Part shown: positions 1-8,276 of the stretch, piece after piece | Layout: each line of letters begins with the position of its first letter | Position numbering within the stretch: position 1 is the stretch's first letter | Assembly: GCA_938041695.1 (NCBI GenBank) | Contig: CALISI010000067.1 | Location: 1 to 31,757, forward strand | Reading direction: 5' to 3' | Length of the DNA: 31,757 nucleotides | Origin: an uncultured Actinomyces sp. | GTDB taxonomy: Bacteria > Actinomycetota > Actinomycetes > Actinomycetales > Actinomycetaceae | The notes under the pieces: model-generated | Seen by the model: only the letters and a program-made list of their open reading frames with translations | Databases searched by the model: none | Told to the model about the DNA's origin: nothing | Translations under genes and position numbers: made by a program

Positions 1-52
1 CCGCGACCCTCACCTTGGCAAGGTGATGCTCTACCAACTGAGCCACATCCGC
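1..52 (-). tRNA. tRNA-Gly (anticodon GCC), 5' part only
   Basis: The complement reads as the 5' three quarters of a tRNA: an acceptor strand starting GCGGATG at position 52, a D-arm with GGCTCAGTTGGTAGAGC, and a five-pair anticodon stem (TCACC/GGTGA) around the loop TTGCCAA. The anticodon is GCC, so it reads GGC glycine codons. The T-arm and the 3' acceptor strand lie beyond the left edge of the window. The sequence matches the usual bacterial tRNA-Gly(GCC) pattern. Confidence 0.93.
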
Positions 53-205
53 GTTTCTCAGAACGTCAACCGTTCTTCGCAACGGGTAAAACCTTAACAG
101 ACGATCCACCCAGAACGCAAAACCAAACAGCCGTTATCCAAGTCACATGATCATTTTTGCACGGATTATCGCCCGTCTCGACACATTCGTGGGAGGCTTG
201 ACGGT
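53..205. promoter_or_regulatory. Divergent intergenic region tRNA-Gly / glgX
   Basis: About 150 bases separate the minus-strand tRNA from plus-strand glgX, so both promoters should lie here. The glgX ribosome site GGGAGG (191-196) sits 9 nt before its ATG. I see no convincing -35/-10 pair or long inverted repeat, and no coding region of merit. Confidence 0.4.
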
Positions 206-2317
206 ATGGAAACGCGACCTGGCAAGGCCTACCCCCTGGGTGCCACCTTTGACGGAACCGGTACGAACTTCGCGATCTACTCCTCGGTCGCAACGTCTGT
301 GACGCTGTGCCTCTTGGATGACGAGCTCAATGAAATGCGCATCCCCATGACGGAGGTCGACGCCTACGTGTGGCACGTCTACGTGCCACAGGTGCGCGCC
401 GGACAGCGCTACGGATACCGCATTGACGGCCCGTGGGACCCCCAACATGGCCTACGATGCGACTCCTCGAAGCTCCTCCTTGACCCCTATGCGAAGGCGA
501 TTGAAGGGCAGCTGACAGATTCTCTTGACCTTCTGTCCTATCAGGCGGATGCCCCTCTCACACTGAAGGGCGGCGACTCCGCCGACGCTACGATGCATTC
601 GGTCGTCGTCAATCCGTTCTTCGACTGGGAAGGAGACCATAGCCCCGGCCACGATTACTCGGAGTCGATCATCTACGAGGCCCACATCAAGGGCATGACC
701 ATGCGCCACCCGGATATTCCCGAGGAGCTGCGTGGCACCTATGCCGGCATGGCCCACCCTGCGATCATTGAGCACTTGAAGAAGCTTGGCATCACCACGG
801 TCGAGCTCATGCCGATCCAGCAGTTCACGAACGACACGACCCTGCAGGCGAAAGGACTATCGAACTACTGGGGCTACAACACGATCGGTTATTTTGCCCC
901 GCATAATGGCTACGCGGCGACGAACGAACCGGGCGCTCAGGTCTCCGAGTTCAAGGCAATGGTCAAGGCCCTGCACGCAGCCGACATTGAGGTCATCCTT
1001 GACGTCGTCTACAACCACACGGCAGAGGGTAACCACATGGGGCCAACCCTCTCCTTCCGCGGCATCGACAATCCCTCCTACTACCGCCTCGTCGACGGAG
1101 ACCGCCAGCACTACTTCGATACGACGGGCACGGGCAACTCGCTCCTTATGAGTTCCCCCCAGGTCCTGCAACTCATCATGGATTCGCTGCGCTATTGGGT
1201 AACGGAGATGCACGTCGATGGTTTCCGCTTCGACCTAGCCTCCACCCTGGCCCGACAGTTCGCTGAGGTCGACCGCCTGTCCGCCTTCTTCGATCTGATC
1301 CATCAGGACCCCGTGGTCTCACAGGTCAAGTTGATCGCTGAGCCCTGGGACGTGGGCTCAGACGGCTACCAGGTGGGCGGCTTTCCTCCCCTGTGGTCCG
1401 AGTGGAACGGCAGGTACCGCGATACGGTGCGCGACTTCTGGCGCGGAGAGTTCTCCTCGCTGCCCGACTTCGCCTCGCGCCTCGCGGGGTCTTCGGACCT
1501 CTACGGTTCGACGGGCCGCAAGCCCATGGCATCCATCAACTTCGTGGTTGCGCACGATGGCTTCACACTGCGTGACCTCGTGTCCTACAACGAGAAGCAC
1601 AACGAGGCGAACCTCGAAGGCGGCGCGGATGGCGCGAACGACAACCGTTCATGGAACTGCGGCGCAGAGGGCGACACAGACGACCAGGAAATCATCGAGT
1701 TGCGCTACCGACAGCAGCGCAACTTCCTGACGACCCTCATGTTCTCCCAGGGCGTGCCCATGATCGCCCATGGCGATGAGCTCGGGCGCACCCAGCGCGG
1801 TAACAACAACGCGTACTGTCAGGACAATGAGATTTCGTGGATCAACTGGGATCTGGACGAGGACGACCACAAGCTCCTGCAATTTACCCGCCACCTCATC
1901 CACCTGCGCCGCGATCACCCCGTCATGCGACGCCGCCGTTTCCTCCAAGGACCGGCCGAGCGCGGCGGCGAGTCAGAGCTCGGTGAAATCGAGTGGTTCA
2001 CGCCCGGCGGCACCCATATGACGGAAGAGGAATGGAACCAACCGTGGGCACGATCGACGATGGTGTTCTACAACGGCGATGCCATCCGCGAACCCGACGC
2101 GAACGGACGCCGGATCCTCGACGACGATTTCCTGCTTCTTCTGAACGCTGCTCCGGAGCCCGTCGATTTCACTCTCCCCGACACAAAGTACGGTCATATC
2201 TGGCACACCGTCGTCGATACGGCGGGCGACGATGATCGCGCTGAGTATCACTCGGGCGACGTCGTGCACGTTGGGCCTCACACATCTTTTATCCTGCGCA
2301 ACCCGCGCGGGCTGTAG
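206..2317 (+). CDS. glgX: Glycogen debranching enzyme GlgX (isoamylase-type, GH13)
   Basis: Hydrolyses alpha-1,6 branch points of glycogen limit dextrins in the cytoplasm during glycogen breakdown. The 703 residues match the family length. Residues about 10-100 form the N-terminal CBM48 beta domain (start PLGATFDGTGTNFAIYSS). The GH13 barrel motifs are visible: region I DVVYNH (266-271), nucleophile Asp343 in DGFRFD, acid/base Glu379 in AEPWD, and His450-Asp451 in VAHDGFTL. The motif YNEKHNEAN near residue 462 is typical of GlgX and TreX. The ATG has GGGAGG nine bases upstream. It stands alone, with no other glycogen gene in the window. The GlgX assignment over TreX rests on general resemblance; either acts on alpha-1,6 glucan branches. 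Confidence 0.93.
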   Translation: METRPGKAYPLGATFDGTGTNFAIYSSVATSVTLCLLDDELNEMRIPMTEVDAYVWHVYVPQVRAGQRYGYRIDGPWDPQHGLRCDSSKLLLDPYAKAIEGQLTDSLDLLSYQADAPLTLKGGDSADATMHSVVVNPFFDWEGDHSPGHDYSESIIYEAHIKGMTMRHPDIPEELRGTYAGMAHPAIIEHLKKLGITTVELMPIQQFTNDTTLQAKGLSNYWGYNTIGYFAPHNGYAATNEPGAQVSEFKAMVKALHAADIEVILDVVYNHTAEGNHMGPTLSFRGIDNPSYYRLVDGDRQHYFDTTGTGNSLLMSSPQVLQLIMDSLRYWVTEMHVDGFRFDLASTLARQFAEVDRLSAFFDLIHQDPVVSQVKLIAEPWDVGSDGYQVGGFPPLWSEWNGRYRDTVRDFWRGEFSSLPDFASRLAGSSDLYGSTGRKPMASINFVVAHDGFTLRDLVSYNEKHNEANLEGGADGANDNRSWNCGAEGDTDDQEIIELRYRQQRNFLTTLMFSQGVPMIAHGDELGRTQRGNNNAYCQDNEISWINWDLDEDDHKLLQFTRHLIHLRRDHPVMRRRRFLQGPAERGGESELGEIEWFTPGGTHMTEEEWNQPWARSTMVFYNGDAIREPDANGRRILDDDFLLLLNAAPEPVDFTLPDTKYGHIWHTVVDTAGDDDRAEYHSGDVVHVGPHTSFILRNPRGL

Positions 2318-2330
2318 ACGACCAATGCAG

Positions 2331-2385
2331 GCCGCCAACTTCCAGGTACGCGTACCGACTACTTATCGACCTGGGGGTTGGCGGC
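2331..2385. terminator. Long stem-loop after glgX (17-bp stem, 21-nt loop)
   Basis: Arms 2331-2347 and 2369-2385 pair over all 17 positions in RNA on the plus strand, with two adjacent U-G wobbles. The loop contains a separate perfect 12-nt palindrome (2345-2356, GGTACGCGTACC) that overlaps the left arm and would compete with the long stem. There is no U-tract on either side, as is common for actinobacterial hairpin terminators. It lies 14 nt after the glgX stop and 44 nt before the next start, so termination is the simplest reading. A switch between the two folds is conceivable but speculative. Confidence 0.6.
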
Positions 2386-2416
2386 GCGTCTGGCCCAAAA
2401 GGCGTGTAGACACCCG

Positions 2417-2422
2417 TACGAT
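2417..2422 (+). promoter_or_regulatory. Candidate -10 element TACGAT for a leaderless transcript
   Basis: TACGAT fits the TANNNT actinobacterial -10 pattern and ends exactly 7 nt before the GTG at 2430. The DUF3000 gene has no Shine-Dalgarno, so transcription probably starts at or next to the start codon. I see no good -35 hexamer. Confidence 0.45.
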
Positions 2423-2429
2423 TTGATTT

Positions 2430-2984
2430 GTGAATGAAAACGCGGTGCCCGAGGAGTTTATGCGGGCTCTGCTGTCCCTGCGACAGGCGGACCACCTGCC
2501 GCACATCCTCCTCGAGGAGGTCCCCCCGCCTCGCCGTTTGGCCCCCTTTACGGCGGCGCTCGCGATGCGAACCACGGACGAGGACGACGCCGGACAGCCC
2601 CTGTCGACTGGTCGTATGGTCATCCTGCACGACCCCGTGGAGCAGCTCGGCTGGAACGGTACCTTCCGCATCGTCTCCCAGCTGCGCGCCCAGATAGATG
2701 CTGAAATGATCGGCGACCCGATGCTGTCGGAGGGGATTTGGGGCTGGACCCTCGACTGCTTGGAGAGTGCAGGGGCAGGATTCCATGACTTGACAGGCAC
2801 CGTGACGCGGGAAATGAGTGAAGCTTTCGGTGGTCTCGAGCTGCGCGGATCATCCCTGTTCGTTGAGGTCCGCGCGTCATGGACGCCGTACAGTGAGTAT
2901 CTTGGTGAGCATCTGTCCGGCTGGGCGGATGTGATGCGTCGGACGGCAGGGATCGTGCCTGCCCGTCATCTCGAAGGAGTCTGA
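2430..2984 (+). CDS. DUF3000 domain protein
   Basis: A 184-residue cytoplasmic protein of the actinobacteria-specific DUF3000 family, function unknown. Recognisable parts are the N-terminal FxxALxxL region, LHDPVEQLGWNGTFRIVSQLRAQ (about residues 67-89), WGWTLDCLE and the C-terminal RASWTP. The start is GTG at 2430. There is no Shine-Dalgarno, and a -10-like TACGAT lies 7 nt upstream, so the message is probably leaderless. An ATG at 2434 is in another frame. The stop directly abuts the GTG of rnd (2985), so the two are co-transcribed. The order DUF3000-rnd-convergent dxs is the same as Rv2680-Rv2681-Rv2682c. Confidence 0.85.
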   Translation: MNENAVPEEFMRALLSLRQADHLPHILLEEVPPPRRLAPFTAALAMRTTDEDDAGQPLSTGRMVILHDPVEQLGWNGTFRIVSQLRAQIDAEMIGDPMLSEGIWGWTLDCLESAGAGFHDLTGTVTREMSEAFGGLELRGSSLFVEVRASWTPYSEYLGEHLSGWADVMRRTAGIVPARHLEGV

Positions 2985-4229
2985 GTGCTGGTCAACAATG
3001 GCGGCGGCTTGCCGCAGGGCGATACGGATAATCCGGAGCTTATCGCGCAGCCGCGTGGGGGTACCCCCTCGGTCATTGATACCCAGAAGGAACTTGAGGC
3101 GGCGGCCCGCGCGTTGAGCGTCGGCTCAACCCCAATCGCCGTGGATGTTGAGCGAGCGCAGGGGTTCCGCTATGGCGCAGACCCCTACCTTGTCCAGATT
3201 CGACGTGAGGACGTCGGCACGTTCCTCATCGATACGCACGCACTACCGGACCTGTCTGTGCTTCAGCCGGGTGTGGAGGACGTGTGGCTCTTGCATGACT
3301 GCCTGCAGGATCTGCCGAATCTCCGCCAGGTTGGGCTCCGTCCCCCGGCTCTCTTCGACACTGAGATTGCCGCTCGCCTGATTGGCTTGGAGCGTTTCGG
3401 TCTGGCGGCTGTCGCCGAGCAGATTCTCGGCCTGGGCCTCGTGAAGGATCATCAGGCATCGGATTGGTCGGTTCGTCCTCTACCCAAGGAGTGGCTGCGC
3501 TACGCGACCCTCGACGTCGAGTTGCTGACCGAACTCTACTATCGCCTGTCGAAGAGGCTCGATGAGATGGGCCGCTGGGAGTGGGCACAGCAGGAGTTTG
3601 CCCACGCGTTGTCGCTCGCTCCTCCCGCCCCTAAACCTGATCGGTGGCGTTCTGTGCCTGGCGCCGGAAAGATTCGTTCACGCCGCGGCCTCGCGGTCCT
3701 TAAGGCGCTGTGGGAGACACGCGAGTCGATCGCTCAGCGTATCGACCTGAGCCCGGGCCGCCTCGTCCGAAACGCTGCGCTCGTGCGCGCGGCCGCGAAT
3801 CCGCCACGCAACAAACGCGCCCTCATGAGCATCAGCGAGTTCCGCTCCCCCGTCGCCCGCCAGTACGAAGACGAGTGGATGCGGGCACTGGCCAGCGTGG
3901 CCGCCATGACGGAGGATGAACTTCCGCCGAAGCGCAAACCCGTTCAGCCGGGCTCTATCCCGGAGCCTCGCCAGTGGAACCGAATCGACGAGGCCTCGGC
4001 CGCGCGCCTGGGAACGGTGCGCAACGCTGTCGCGTCGGTCGCGTCGGGTCTCGGGCTCGCGCCCGAGGTGGTTCTGGCACCCCAGGTGCAGCGCTACCTC
4101 GCGTGGGCTCCCCTAGACCCATCGCGTCCATCTGGCGACGAGGTCGAAGAACGCATGGTCAATCGCGGTGCGCGCGACTGGCAGATCGACCTGACGCTCG
4201 ACCCAATCTGTGACGCGCTCGGCGTCTGA
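2985..4229 (+). CDS. rnd: Ribonuclease D-like 3'-5' exonuclease (DEDDy + HRDC)
   Basis: Predicted 3'-to-5' exoribonuclease that trims tRNA and other stable RNA precursors. The DEDDy core spans about residues 30-195: Asp54 and Glu56 (AVDVE), Asp109 (HDCLQD), and Tyr173 with Asp177 in YATLD, the YxxxD signature of the y-subclass. An HRDC nucleic-acid-binding domain follows at about 232-305. The remaining 110 residues fit the extra C-terminal helical region of RNase D. Length is 414 aa. The GTG start follows the DUF3000 stop with no gap, suggesting translational coupling. The first 28 residues look poorly conserved, so a later start cannot be excluded. It converges on dxs with a 10-nt gap. Confidence 0.9.
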   Translation: MLVNNGGGLPQGDTDNPELIAQPRGGTPSVIDTQKELEAAARALSVGSTPIAVDVERAQGFRYGADPYLVQIRREDVGTFLIDTHALPDLSVLQPGVEDVWLLHDCLQDLPNLRQVGLRPPALFDTEIAARLIGLERFGLAAVAEQILGLGLVKDHQASDWSVRPLPKEWLRYATLDVELLTELYYRLSKRLDEMGRWEWAQQEFAHALSLAPPAPKPDRWRSVPGAGKIRSRRGLAVLKALWETRESIAQRIDLSPGRLVRNAALVRAAANPPRNKRALMSISEFRSPVARQYEDEWMRALASVAAMTEDELPPKRKPVQPGSIPEPRQWNRIDEASAARLGTVRNAVASVASGLGLAPEVVLAPQVQRYLAWAPLDPSRPSGDEVEERMVNRGARDWQIDLTLDPICDALGV

Positions 4230-4239
4230 CCAGGGATCG

Positions 4240-6141
4240 TTAGCGGGCGGAGAGTCGCTCAATGAGCTCGCGCACGGCACGCTCAATACCGTCGACGTCG
4301 TAGCCGAAGTGCGCGATCAATGCTGCCCGATCACCGTGCTCGGGGAATACCTGCGGCACGCCGAGGCATCGTACAGGCACACCCGCCTCCGCCAACGCAT
4401 CGCGCAGCGACCAACCGAAACCGCCCTGGACGATGCCATCTTCGACGCTGACCACGCAATCGTAATCGTGAGCCATCGTTGTCAGCTCCTGCGGCACTGG
4501 GATCATCCACTGCGGATCCGCGACGGTCACGCTCACACCGTCAGCCACCAGGCGACGCGCGGCCTCAATCGCATCGGGTGCGCACGCTCCGGTACCAACG
4601 ATGAGGACTCGAGCGGGCGAGTCCGCCCCGGCCTCGTGAAAAAGAATATCCACTCCCCCGACACTACGAAGCGCGGGCATAGGCTCTGGCAGAGAACCCT
4701 TACGGTATCGGATGACGGTGGGCGCATCGTCAACGTCGAGCGCCTCACGCACGCGAGAACGCAGTGTGTCCTCATCACGGGGTGCGGCCAGACGCAGGCC
4801 CGGAATCAGGGAACACATGGCAATATCCCACACGCCATTATGCGACGCGCCGTCCGCACCCGTGACGCCCGCGCGATCCAACACGAGCGTCACCCCCGCA
4901 CGATGGAGAGCAACATCCATGAGGAGCTGGTCGAAACCACGGTTCAAGAACGTCGCATAGAGCGCGACAACGGGATGCGCACCCTCGTAGGCCATACCGG
5001 CTGCGGAAGCCACGGCCTCGGCCTCGGCGATGCCGACGTCGATCACGCGACCCGGGTAGGCCTCGTGCATCGGACCCAAACCGACCGGGCGCATCATCGC
5101 CGCGGTAATGCCGACGATATCGTCGCGCGTAGCCGCCTGAGTGCAAATCTCATCGGCGAACACTCCGGTCCAGCCAAAACGCTCAGGAGCGACGGGCAGG
5201 CCGGTCTCCGGGTGGATCGGTCCAACCGCGTGGAAGCGATCTGCGATATCTTCCTCTGCGGGAGTGTATCCGCGCCCCTTCTCCGTGATCACATGAACGA
5301 GGACGGGCTCGCCCAGCGAACGCGCCCGGCGAAGCGCAGTCTCCACCGCAGAAATATCATGACCGTTGACGGGCCCAATGTATTTGAGGCCGAGGTCTTC
5401 GAACATCACCTGGGGAATGAGCGCATCCTTGATGCCGGACTTCAGGCCGTGCAACGCGTCGTAGGCCGCGCGGCCGGGTGTGCCGTGACTGAGGAGATGC
5501 TGTTTTCCCCAGGCAAGCGCCTTCTCGTAACCCGCCGAGGTACGCAAAGCATCGAGATGATCGGCGAGTCCACCGATCGTCGGCGCATACGAGCGCCCAT
5601 TGTCGTTCACCACAATCACGATGCGACGATTCTTCGCCGTCGCGATGTTGTTGAGTGCCTCCCATGCGAGGCCGCCGGTCAACGCGCCATCGCCGATGAC
5701 ACCAACCGTCCACGTGCGATCACCCCGGCGGTGCTTTTCCCGTGAAATACCATCCACCCACGCGATCGACGCGGACGCGTGCGAAGACTCGACGACGTCG
5801 TGCTCAGATTCGGCGCGCGACGGGTAGCCGGACAGTCCGCCCGGGCAGCGCAGCGATGAAAAATCCTGACGGCCCGTCAGCAGCTTGTGCACGTAAGCCT
5901 GGTGACCCGTATCAAACACAATCGTGTCCTGCGGGGATCGGAACACCCTGTGCAAACCGATCGTTAGCTCGACGACACCCAGGTTGGGGCCAAGGTGCCC
6001 ACCCGTGCGCGACACGTTGTCAATCAGGAACGCGCGAATTTCCGCCGCCAAATCGTCCAGCTGCTCGCGTTCCAGGCGACGCAGCTCACGCGGTGCGCTG
6101 CAGCGCGACAGCAGGTCGCGCGACTCTCGTGTTCCAGACAT
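4240..6141 (-). CDS. dxs: 1-deoxy-D-xylulose-5-phosphate synthase
   Basis: Condenses pyruvate and glyceraldehyde 3-phosphate to DXP, the first step of the MEP isoprenoid pathway, using thiamine diphosphate and Mg. Length 633 aa is normal. Visible are His49 (TGGHLGPNLG), His80 (FDTGHQAY), the ThDP/Mg motif GDG (150-152) to NDN (179-181), GPVNGHD (256-262), the catalytic Glu373 in DVGIAE, and RAGVTGADG in the pyrimidine domain. The odd point is that the residues after Glu373, normally Gln-His in the DVGIAEQHA motif, are Ala374-Glu375 here; the DNA confirms this. No Shine-Dalgarno is present. A -10-like TACACT (6149-6154) ends 7 nt before the ATG, suggesting a leaderless message. Confidence 0.94.
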   Translation of the reverse strand: MSGTRESRDLLSRCSAPRELRRLEREQLDDLAAEIRAFLIDNVSRTGGHLGPNLGVVELTIGLHRVFRSPQDTIVFDTGHQAYVHKLLTGRQDFSSLRCPGGLSGYPSRAESEHDVVESSHASASIAWVDGISREKHRRGDRTWTVGVIGDGALTGGLAWEALNNIATAKNRRIVIVVNDNGRSYAPTIGGLADHLDALRTSAGYEKALAWGKQHLLSHGTPGRAAYDALHGLKSGIKDALIPQVMFEDLGLKYIGPVNGHDISAVETALRRARSLGEPVLVHVITEKGRGYTPAEEDIADRFHAVGPIHPETGLPVAPERFGWTGVFADEICTQAATRDDIVGITAAMMRPVGLGPMHEAYPGRVIDVGIAEAEAVASAAGMAYEGAHPVVALYATFLNRGFDQLLMDVALHRAGVTLVLDRAGVTGADGASHNGVWDIAMCSLIPGLRLAAPRDEDTLRSRVREALDVDDAPTVIRYRKGSLPEPMPALRSVGGVDILFHEAGADSPARVLIVGTGACAPDAIEAARRLVADGVSVTVADPQWMIPVPQELTTMAHDYDCVVSVEDGIVQGGFGWSLRDALAEAGVPVRCLGVPQVFPEHGDRAALIAHFGYDVDGIERAVRELIERLSAR

Positions 6142-6148
6142 AGCAACC

Positions 6149-6154
6149 AGTGTA
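6149..6154 (-). promoter_or_regulatory. Candidate -10 element TACACT for leaderless dxs
   Basis: On the minus strand TACACT is followed by 7 nt and then the dxs ATG. No Shine-Dalgarno precedes the ATG. The -35 region (TGTAGG at 17 nt) is weak. The other half of this 134-nt divergent region, towards the S9 peptidase, contains TAAGAT (about 6232-6237) as a possible -10, and a strong Shine-Dalgarno. Confidence 0.45.
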
Positions 6155-6275
6155 GTTGCCGGAGCGTCTCACCTACAGATCAAAGTGCATGTCAGCTGCC
6201 TTCGACCCGCGCAGGCGACAAGCGCGCGCACTAAGATAGATACTGTTGGCTCGCCGTACCGCTCAAGGAGGCACT

Positions 6276-8276
6276 ATGTCCGTCACCGTCGCACCCCACG
6301 GCCTGTGGGAGTCCCCCATCTCGGGCGATTCCTTCACCGCCCGTTCGGTCACGCTTTCCCAGGTTCGTGTCGACGGACCCGATACCTACTGGGTTGAAGG
6401 ACATCCACTCCAGGGCGGTCGCGGCACGTTGCTGCGCCGTCGCGCGACGGGCGAGACGGGTGAGGTTCTGCCCCTGATCGATGGTTCTCGCCTGCCCGAC
6501 GTCGGCACACGCGTGCACGAGTACGGCGGTAAGGCGTATGCCGTTCACCATGGCGTCATTGTCTTCTCCGATCAGACCGATGGCCGCGTGTACGCCTTTG
6601 ATACGGCCGATCCGCGCCGCGTCGTGCGCCCGCTCACGACCCTGTCGAAGGTCCGTTACGGCGACTTCTGGATCGCCGACGTGCGCGAACTCGTGTACGC
6701 AGTCGCCGAGGACCACTCAGCTCCGGGCGAACCCGTGAACAAGATCGTTGCCATTCCGCTCGATGGTTCCGCCGCCCGCGATGACAGCGCAATCATCACG
6801 GTGTTCGAGGGCACCGACTTCGCGCAGGCTCCCACGGTGTCCCCGGACGGCACGAAGATTGCCTGGATCACCTGGAACCACCCGAACATGCCGTGGACGT
6901 ATTCCCAGCTGCGCGTCGCCTCCCTCACCTTCGAGGGCACCATCGACCAGGAGGTTATCCTGGTGGATCGCTCTGACGTGTGTGTCTACGAGCCGCGCTG
7001 GACCCTTGACGGTGACCTGATCCACGTGGATGATTCCTCCGGTTGGGCAAACCTCTACCGCACCCAGGGCTTCGTGTGGAAGGAAGGCGAGGACGCAAAC
7101 GCGTGGACCTCCAGGCTGCGCACCCGTGCACTGCACCCCGGACACTGCGCGTTCTCGCACCCGCACTGGCAGCTCGGCCTACACTCCTACGACAACTACG
7201 ACAACGACTACCTCGTGTGTTCGTGGACCGAGGAGCAGGTGTGGCACATCGGAACCGTTCGTATCGACAATGGCATGGCCGAGGAGTGGGCGACCGGCTG
7301 GTGGCCCATCGGCAACGTGGCAGCCGCTGACGGCCGTGTCGTTTTCCTTGCTGACTCCGCCACCCACACGCCGGCCATCATCGAAGTGTCGCGCGGCAAG
7401 ACCAAGGTGCTTCGTCCGTCGTCGGAGGCCGAGGTCCCGACAGCGCTCGTCTCCACGGCCGAGATGCTGACGTGGAAGACCTCGGATGGCGAGGAGGCCC
7501 ACGGCTTCTACTACGCGCCCGTGAACCCCGATTTCACCGCGCCTGAGGGCGAGCTTCCGCCTCTCATTGTGAACGTGCACGGCGGCCCGACCGAGGCAGC
7601 ACGACCCGGCCTGCAGGTACCGTTCCAGTACTGGACCAGCCGCGGCTTCGCTGTTCTGGACGTGAATTTCCGTGGTTCGACGTCCTTCGGGCGCCCCTAC
7701 CGTCAGCGTCTTAACGGCAACTGGGGCGTCATGGACGTTCAGGACTGCATTGACGGCGCCCAGTACCTCGTTGATCTGGGGCGCGTCGATCCCAAGCGGA
7801 TCGCGATCCGTGGCCGTTCCTCCGGTGGCTTCACCGTGCTCAACGCGCTGGCGTCCTCCGAAGTGTTCACCGCCGGCGCTTCCTTCTCGGGCATCGCGGA
7901 CCTGGCGAAGCTGGCCGAAACCAGCCACAAGTTTGAGTCGCACTACGATGGCATTCTGCTCGGTACGGACGATAGGTTGGATCCGGTGTGGGCGCAGCGC
8001 TCGCCGATCAACCGAGTGTCTCACATCAAGGCACCCCTGATGCTCCTGCAGGGCACCGCAGACCCGGTGGTCCCTGTCTCGCAGGCCCAGGAAATGTACG
8101 AGGCGCTGCGGGCAAACGGCAATGCTGTTGCCCTCAAGCTGTATCAGGGTGAGGGGCACCGCTTCCGCTCGGCCATCAACATCAAGGATGCATGGCAGTC
8201 GGAGCTGTCCTTCTACCGGACCGTCTGGGGCATCGCCACTGACGCCCCCATTCACGTGGAGATCGCAAACCTGTGA
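6276..8276 (+). CDS. S9 family prolyl-oligopeptidase-type serine peptidase
   Basis: Predicted cytoplasmic serine peptidase of the S9 clan (dipeptidyl or acylaminoacyl peptidase type), cutting short peptides. Residues about 30-390 form a WD-like beta-propeller. The alpha/beta-hydrolase domain follows: oxyanion motif NVHGGPTE (about 433-440), nucleophile Ser515 in GRSSGG, Asp596 in GTADPVVP, and His628 in GEGHRF. There is no signal peptide. I chose ATG 6276 because AGGAGG ends 5 nt upstream; an in-frame TTG at 6246 lacks a ribosome site. The stop overlaps the GTG of the ClC gene (GTGA), so the two are coupled. Neither gene belongs to the otherwise mycobacteria-like block around it. Substrate preference cannot be told. 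Confidence 0.92.
   Translation: MSVTVAPHGLWESPISGDSFTARSVTLSQVRVDGPDTYWVEGHPLQGGRGTLLRRRATGETGEVLPLIDGSRLPDVGTRVHEYGGKAYAVHHGVIVFSDQTDGRVYAFDTADPRRVVRPLTTLSKVRYGDFWIADVRELVYAVAEDHSAPGEPVNKIVAIPLDGSAARDDSAIITVFEGTDFAQAPTVSPDGTKIAWITWNHPNMPWTYSQLRVASLTFEGTIDQEVILVDRSDVCVYEPRWTLDGDLIHVDDSSGWANLYRTQGFVWKEGEDANAWTSRLRTRALHPGHCAFSHPHWQLGLHSYDNYDNDYLVCSWTEEQVWHIGTVRIDNGMAEEWATGWWPIGNVAAADGRVVFLADSATHTPAIIEVSRGKTKVLRPSSEAEVPTALVSTAEMLTWKTSDGEEAHGFYYAPVNPDFTAPEGELPPLIVNVHGGPTEAARPGLQVPFQYWTSRGFAVLDVNFRGSTSFGRPYRQRLNGNWGVMDVQDCIDGAQYLVDLGRVDPKRIAIRGRSSGGFTVLNALASSEVFTAGASFSGIADLAKLAETSHKFESHYDGILLGTDDRLDPVWAQRSPINRVSHIKAPLMLLQGTADPVVPVSQAQEMYEALRANGNAVALKLYQGEGHRFRSAINIKDAWQSELSFYRTVWGIATDAPIHVEIANL

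Noticed and set aside
4210..5745. 511-codon open frame on the plus strand
   Set aside because: It is antisense to dxs, has no domain, is Arg/His-rich, and is explained by the GC-rich codon pattern of dxs.
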